A stretch of 43,256 nt of DNA. Source: Deinococcus sp. (GTDB taxonomy: Bacteria > Deinococcota > Deinococci > Deinococcales > Deinococcaceae). The DNA lies in contig NZ_JANYGJ010000008.1 of the NCBI RefSeq assembly GCF_025362455.1, forward strand, positions 1-43,256, in the 5' to 3' direction. The notes below the pieces were generated by a model. That model was not told the DNA's origin. It worked only from the letters and a program-made list of their open reading frames with translations, and did not search any database. The stretch's first letter is position 1. Each line of letters starts with the position of its first letter. Position numbers and translations under genes: made by a program. Shown piece by piece: positions 40,972 through 43,256 of this stretch.

Positions 40972-41982
40972 ATGGCCGCCAAAATGTATTACGACAAAGA
41001 CGTTTCGCTCTCCCCCATCGAAGACAAGCTCATCGCCATCATCGGCTACGGTTCACAGGCGCACGCGCACGCCCAGAACCTGCGCGACAGCGGCCTGAAC
41101 GTGGTCGTGGGGCTGCGGGAAGGCAGCAGCAGCAAGGCCAAGGCCGAGCAGGCGGGCCTGAAGGTCGTCTCGATTGAGGAGGCGACGAAAAGCGCCGACG
41201 TCATCATGCTGCTGATTCCCGACGAGAACCAGCCCAAAACCTACGCCGACCTGATCGCCCCGCATCTGAGCGCAGGCAAGGCGCTGGCCTTCGGGCACGG
41301 CTTCAACATTCACTTCGGGCGGATCACGCCCCCGGCTGACGTGGACGTGTTTCTGGTGGCGCCCAAAGGCCCCGGCCACATGCTCAGGCGCGTCTACAGC
41401 GACGGCGCGGGCATGCCCAGCATCTTCGCCGTCGAGCAAAACGCCAGCGGCCAGGCCCGCGAGGTGGCGCTGGCCTACGCGCGCGGCATCGGCGGCACCC
41501 GCGCAGGCGTCCTCGAAACCACCTTCAAGGAGGAGACCGAAACCGACCTCTTCGGCGAGCAGAGCGTGCTGTGCGGCGGCGTGACCCATCTGATCCAGGC
41601 CGGATTCGAGACCCTGGTGGAAGCCGGATACCAGCCGGAAATCGCCTATTTCGAGACCCTGCACGAAGTCAAGCTGATCGTCGATTTGATCTACGAAAAG
41701 GGCTTCGAGGGCATGCGCCACTCCATCTCTAACACCGCCGAGTTCGGCGATTACCTGACCGGGCCGCGCATCATCACCTCGGAGACGAAGGCCGAGATGG
41801 GCCGCGTGCTGGGTGATATTCAAAGCGGCGCCTTCGCGGCCAAGTTCATTGCCGACGCCGAGAGCGGTTTCCCGTACATGAACGAGCAGCGCGGCAAGAT
41901 GCGGACCCACACGCTGGAAGTGGTGGGCAAAGAGCTGCGCGACCAGATGCCGTTTATTACGAAGAAAGCGCTGGAAGTGTAA
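40972..41982 (+). CDS. ilvC: Ketol-acid reductoisomerase (class I)
   Basis: A 336-residue class I enzyme that converts acetolactate to dihydroxyisovalerate using NADPH and Mg. The nucleotide-binding site is IIGYGSQAHAHAQNLRDSG (about 23-41), followed by GLREGSSSK. The active-site Glu/Asp are in TFKEETETDLFGEQ, and the C-terminal knot has YFETLHEVKLIVDLIYEKG. The length is normal. AAGGAG lies 7 nt before the ATG. It follows ilvBN after 217 bp and may share their transcript or have its own promoter. Confidence 0.97.
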   Translation: MAAKMYYDKDVSLSPIEDKLIAIIGYGSQAHAHAQNLRDSGLNVVVGLREGSSSKAKAEQAGLKVVSIEEATKSADVIMLLIPDENQPKTYADLIAPHLSAGKALAFGHGFNIHFGRITPPADVDVFLVAPKGPGHMLRRVYSDGAGMPSIFAVEQNASGQAREVALAYARGIGGTRAGVLETTFKEETETDLFGEQSVLCGGVTHLIQAGFETLVEAGYQPEIAYFETLHEVKLIVDLIYEKGFEGMRHSISNTAEFGDYLTGPRIITSETKAEMGRVLGDIQSGAFAAKFIADAESGFPYMNEQRGKMRTHTLEVVGKELRDQMPFITKKALEV

Positions 41983-42104
41983 GTGGGCTGGCGCCCGGCT
42001 TGTGGCGCGTGGCCTGTGGCTTGTAGAGAAGGCGAAGAGAGGCGGCTCGTTTCCGAATTGGGGGCGGGCCGCTTTCTACTTTCTGAATCTCAGCGGCCCA
42101 AATC

Positions 42105-42506
42105 TCAGCGGCTGAGCCTGGCCTCGATGACCTGTTGCTCGTTGTCCTCGATGACCAGTCGGGCACGTTGACCCATACGCGCCAGCATTTCCGTGATGGT
42201 GCCGATGGTCAGGTTGGCGTCGGGGTGTTCGAGCTGGGATATGCGGCCCGACGACACCCCCCAGCGTTCACCGGCTGCTCTGACCGTCAGGCCCTGACGC
42301 TCCCTGATGGTCCTGAATGCCTGGCCGACACTGCCGACGGCGACAGCCTGAGCAATCTCGTCCGGGGTCACCCTGACGAAGTGATGGTCAGGCAAGGTTC
42401 CCAGTGAAGTTTCATAGTCCTGTGCCTCGCCCAGCAGCGCCAGCAATTCAGCATCTGGAAGCTCGTCAAGGTCGAGGGCAATCTGCCATTCCTGAGCGGT
42501 TTTCAT
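42105..42506 (-). CDS. XRE-type helix-turn-helix regulator or antitoxin
   Basis: A 133-residue protein. The N-terminal half (about 1-55) has no known fold. Residues 62-112 form an XRE helix-turn-helix (FRTIRERQGLTVRAAGERWGVSSGRISQLEH). Such proteins are often antitoxins (HigA-like) or small repressors. No toxin gene is next to it, so an antitoxin role is not supported. GAGGAG lies upstream of the ATG at 42506. A 12-bp direct repeat (AATCTCAGCGGC) lies around its stop codon. Confidence 0.75.
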   Translation of the reverse strand: MKTAQEWQIALDLDELPDAELLALLGEAQDYETSLGTLPDHHFVRVTPDEIAQAVAVGSVGQAFRTIRERQGLTVRAAGERWGVSSGRISQLEHPDANLTIGTITEMLARMGQRARLVIEDNEQQVIEARLSR

Positions 42507-42548
42507 GTGGTGTGCTCCTCTCTGGAGTCTGAGCGCCAGAAGCGCGAT

Positions 42549-42827
42549 TTATTCCAATATAATGAACTCTTTTATAAAGCCAGTATTTATTTTGTCGTAC
42601 AACAGAGAGTGGGTAATCGAGTATGTCAGCAGAATTAGTGAGACAATAGTTGCTATCCATCCAACCCAATTCCCGTATCTCACAAACAAAGTTATACTAT
42701 TTTTAGGATATATCTTATCTAACAAATACCCCCGCTCTCCGTGTTTAAGGGATGAAATCACATGACCATCAGGAGCGAAGAAAGCGCTTGGGCCAGATTG
42801 CGAGGCATGAATAATATATGTATCTGA
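42549..42827 (-). pseudogene. 3' remnant of an apolipoprotein N-acyltransferase/nitrilase-like gene
   Basis: Reading on the minus strand from the transposase stop at 42828, an open frame carries the end of a carbon-nitrogen-hydrolase-type protein: SGPSAFFAPDGHVISSL, HGERG, then VRYGNWVGW and a final membrane helix (ATIVSLILLTYSITHSLLY). This matches the C-terminal layout of Lnt and related nitrilases, in which the last membrane segment follows. The catalytic part is absent and the IS66-type gene sits directly where it should be, so insertion is the likely cause. The DNA is AT-rich compared with the window. The family match is from memory and is moderate. Confidence 0.55.
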
Positions 42828-43256
42828 TTAGCGATGCAGGTCCATCAGGGTCCGCACAGGGTCGTGGCCGCGCAGACGGGCGGTTTCGACGACGCTCTTG
42901 ATCTGGGTGTAGCTGTTGGCACCCCGTGCGTTTTTGCTGCACTGGGACACTTTACGGGTGATGACGACGCTCCGCAGTGCTCGCTCTGCGGCATTATTCG
43001 TCGGTGGAATATCAGGATCGTGCAAGAAGTGCAGCAGCCGTCCAGGGCGGTGTTGTTTGAGCAACCCCTGGCGTAGCCGTTCGTTGGCTGGGCTCTTCAG
43101 CGGTGAATGATGTAAAGCCTGTTCCAGTCGCAGGGTGAGTCCCTCACCCTGCCGCCCATACTCTGCACGGCTCAACGCACCCTCGTGATACGCCCGGTGC
43201 AGTTTGGTCCCCAACCGAAACAGACTCGCCAGCCCTTGCGCGTACAGGTGGCCCCG
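42828..43256 (-). CDS. IS66-family transposase, 5' part outside window
   Basis: The last 143 residues of an IS66-type (DDE) transposase are visible, and the gene continues past the right edge. The typical C-terminal region is present: PPTNNAAERALRSVVITRK, then GANSYTQIKSVVETARLRGHDP. The Asn-Asn-x-Ala-Glu-Arg segment is the signature holding the last acidic residue. The gene stops at 42828, and a frame of another gene follows at once. This looks like an insertion junction, although no clear terminal inverted repeat is visible here. Confidence 0.85.
   Translation of the reverse strand, partial: RGHLYAQGLASLFRLGTKLHRAYHEGALSRAEYGRQGEGLTLRLEQALHHSPLKSPANERLRQGLLKQHRPGRLLHFLHDPDIPPTNNAAERALRSVVITRKVSQCSKNARGANSYTQIKSVVETARLRGHDPVRTLMDLHR

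Noticed and set aside
42105..42548. Toxin-antitoxin pair with the XRE regulator
   Set aside because: No toxin-like gene adjoins it; the frames upstream belong to the nitrilase-like remnant.
42505..42765. 86-codon plus-strand frame
   Set aside because: Opposite to the remnant of the Lnt/nitrilase-like gene, whose minus-strand motifs are more convincing.

Overview
The window looks like a chromosomal segment of a Deinococcus species. The DNA is GC-rich, and the best family matches are proteins typical of Deinococcota, such as a cysteine-less FmdB protein, DinB-type proteins and a thioredoxin-domain YyaL. Start sites also fit: at about 18 genes a TANNNT -10 hexamer lies 5-8 nt before the start codon, usually with no Shine-Dalgarno site between. 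That is the leaderless-mRNA arrangement known from Deinococcus. I cannot name the species.

Layout. 1-5,000: a partial secreted alpha/beta hydrolase with a promoter and operator-like palindrome, a DinB-type protein, a zinc ribbon, a NUDIX hydrolase, a winged-helix regulator divergent from a small lipoprotein, a nested inverted-repeat element, and a transglutaminase-like protein. 5,000-17,300: YyaL, a disordered acidic protein, a Rieske protein, a frameshifted FG-GAP-like exported protein, a Gfo/Idh oxidoreductase, a DUF6176 gene bracketed by two inverted 127-bp MITE-like repeats, a GMC oxidoreductase coupled to a HEAT protein, an M28 peptidase, a DUF1349 protein, a repeat cluster and an fmdB-htrA pair. 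17,300-27,700: glmS behind a glmS-type ribozyme, a CDP-alcohol phosphatidyltransferase, an SDR, a GNAT, hisB-hisH, glgB, four small or hypothetical genes and rplM-rpsI with its promoter, leader and terminator. 27,700-38,100: DUF2071, a TPR protein, an AT-rich orphan, the long RelA/SpoT protein, a 32-residue protein not annotated by length-limited callers, a DUF937 protein, a lipoprotein 5'-nucleotidase, RNase HI and a YihY-type membrane protein. 38,100-43,256: the branched-chain amino-acid genes ilvB-ilvN-ilvC, an XRE regulator, and a gene remnant cut off by an IS66-family transposase that runs off the right edge.

Functionally this is mostly housekeeping: amino-acid biosynthesis (ilvBNC, hisBH), amino-sugar supply (glmS), glycogen (glgB), ribosomal proteins, stringent response (rel) and RNase HI. 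Exported hydrolases and hypotheticals are scattered among them. I see no defence island, phage or biosynthetic gene cluster. The most interesting content is regulatory or non-coding. It includes a 19-residue leaderless leader peptide (Leu-Val-Val-Val-Leu-Leu) with a terminator and a possible antiterminator before ilvB, and the glmS ribozyme. It also includes TA-ended MITE-like repeats abutting the -10 boxes of the genes beside them, several other inverted and tandem repeat families, recurrent G-rich tracts, and a very short gene.
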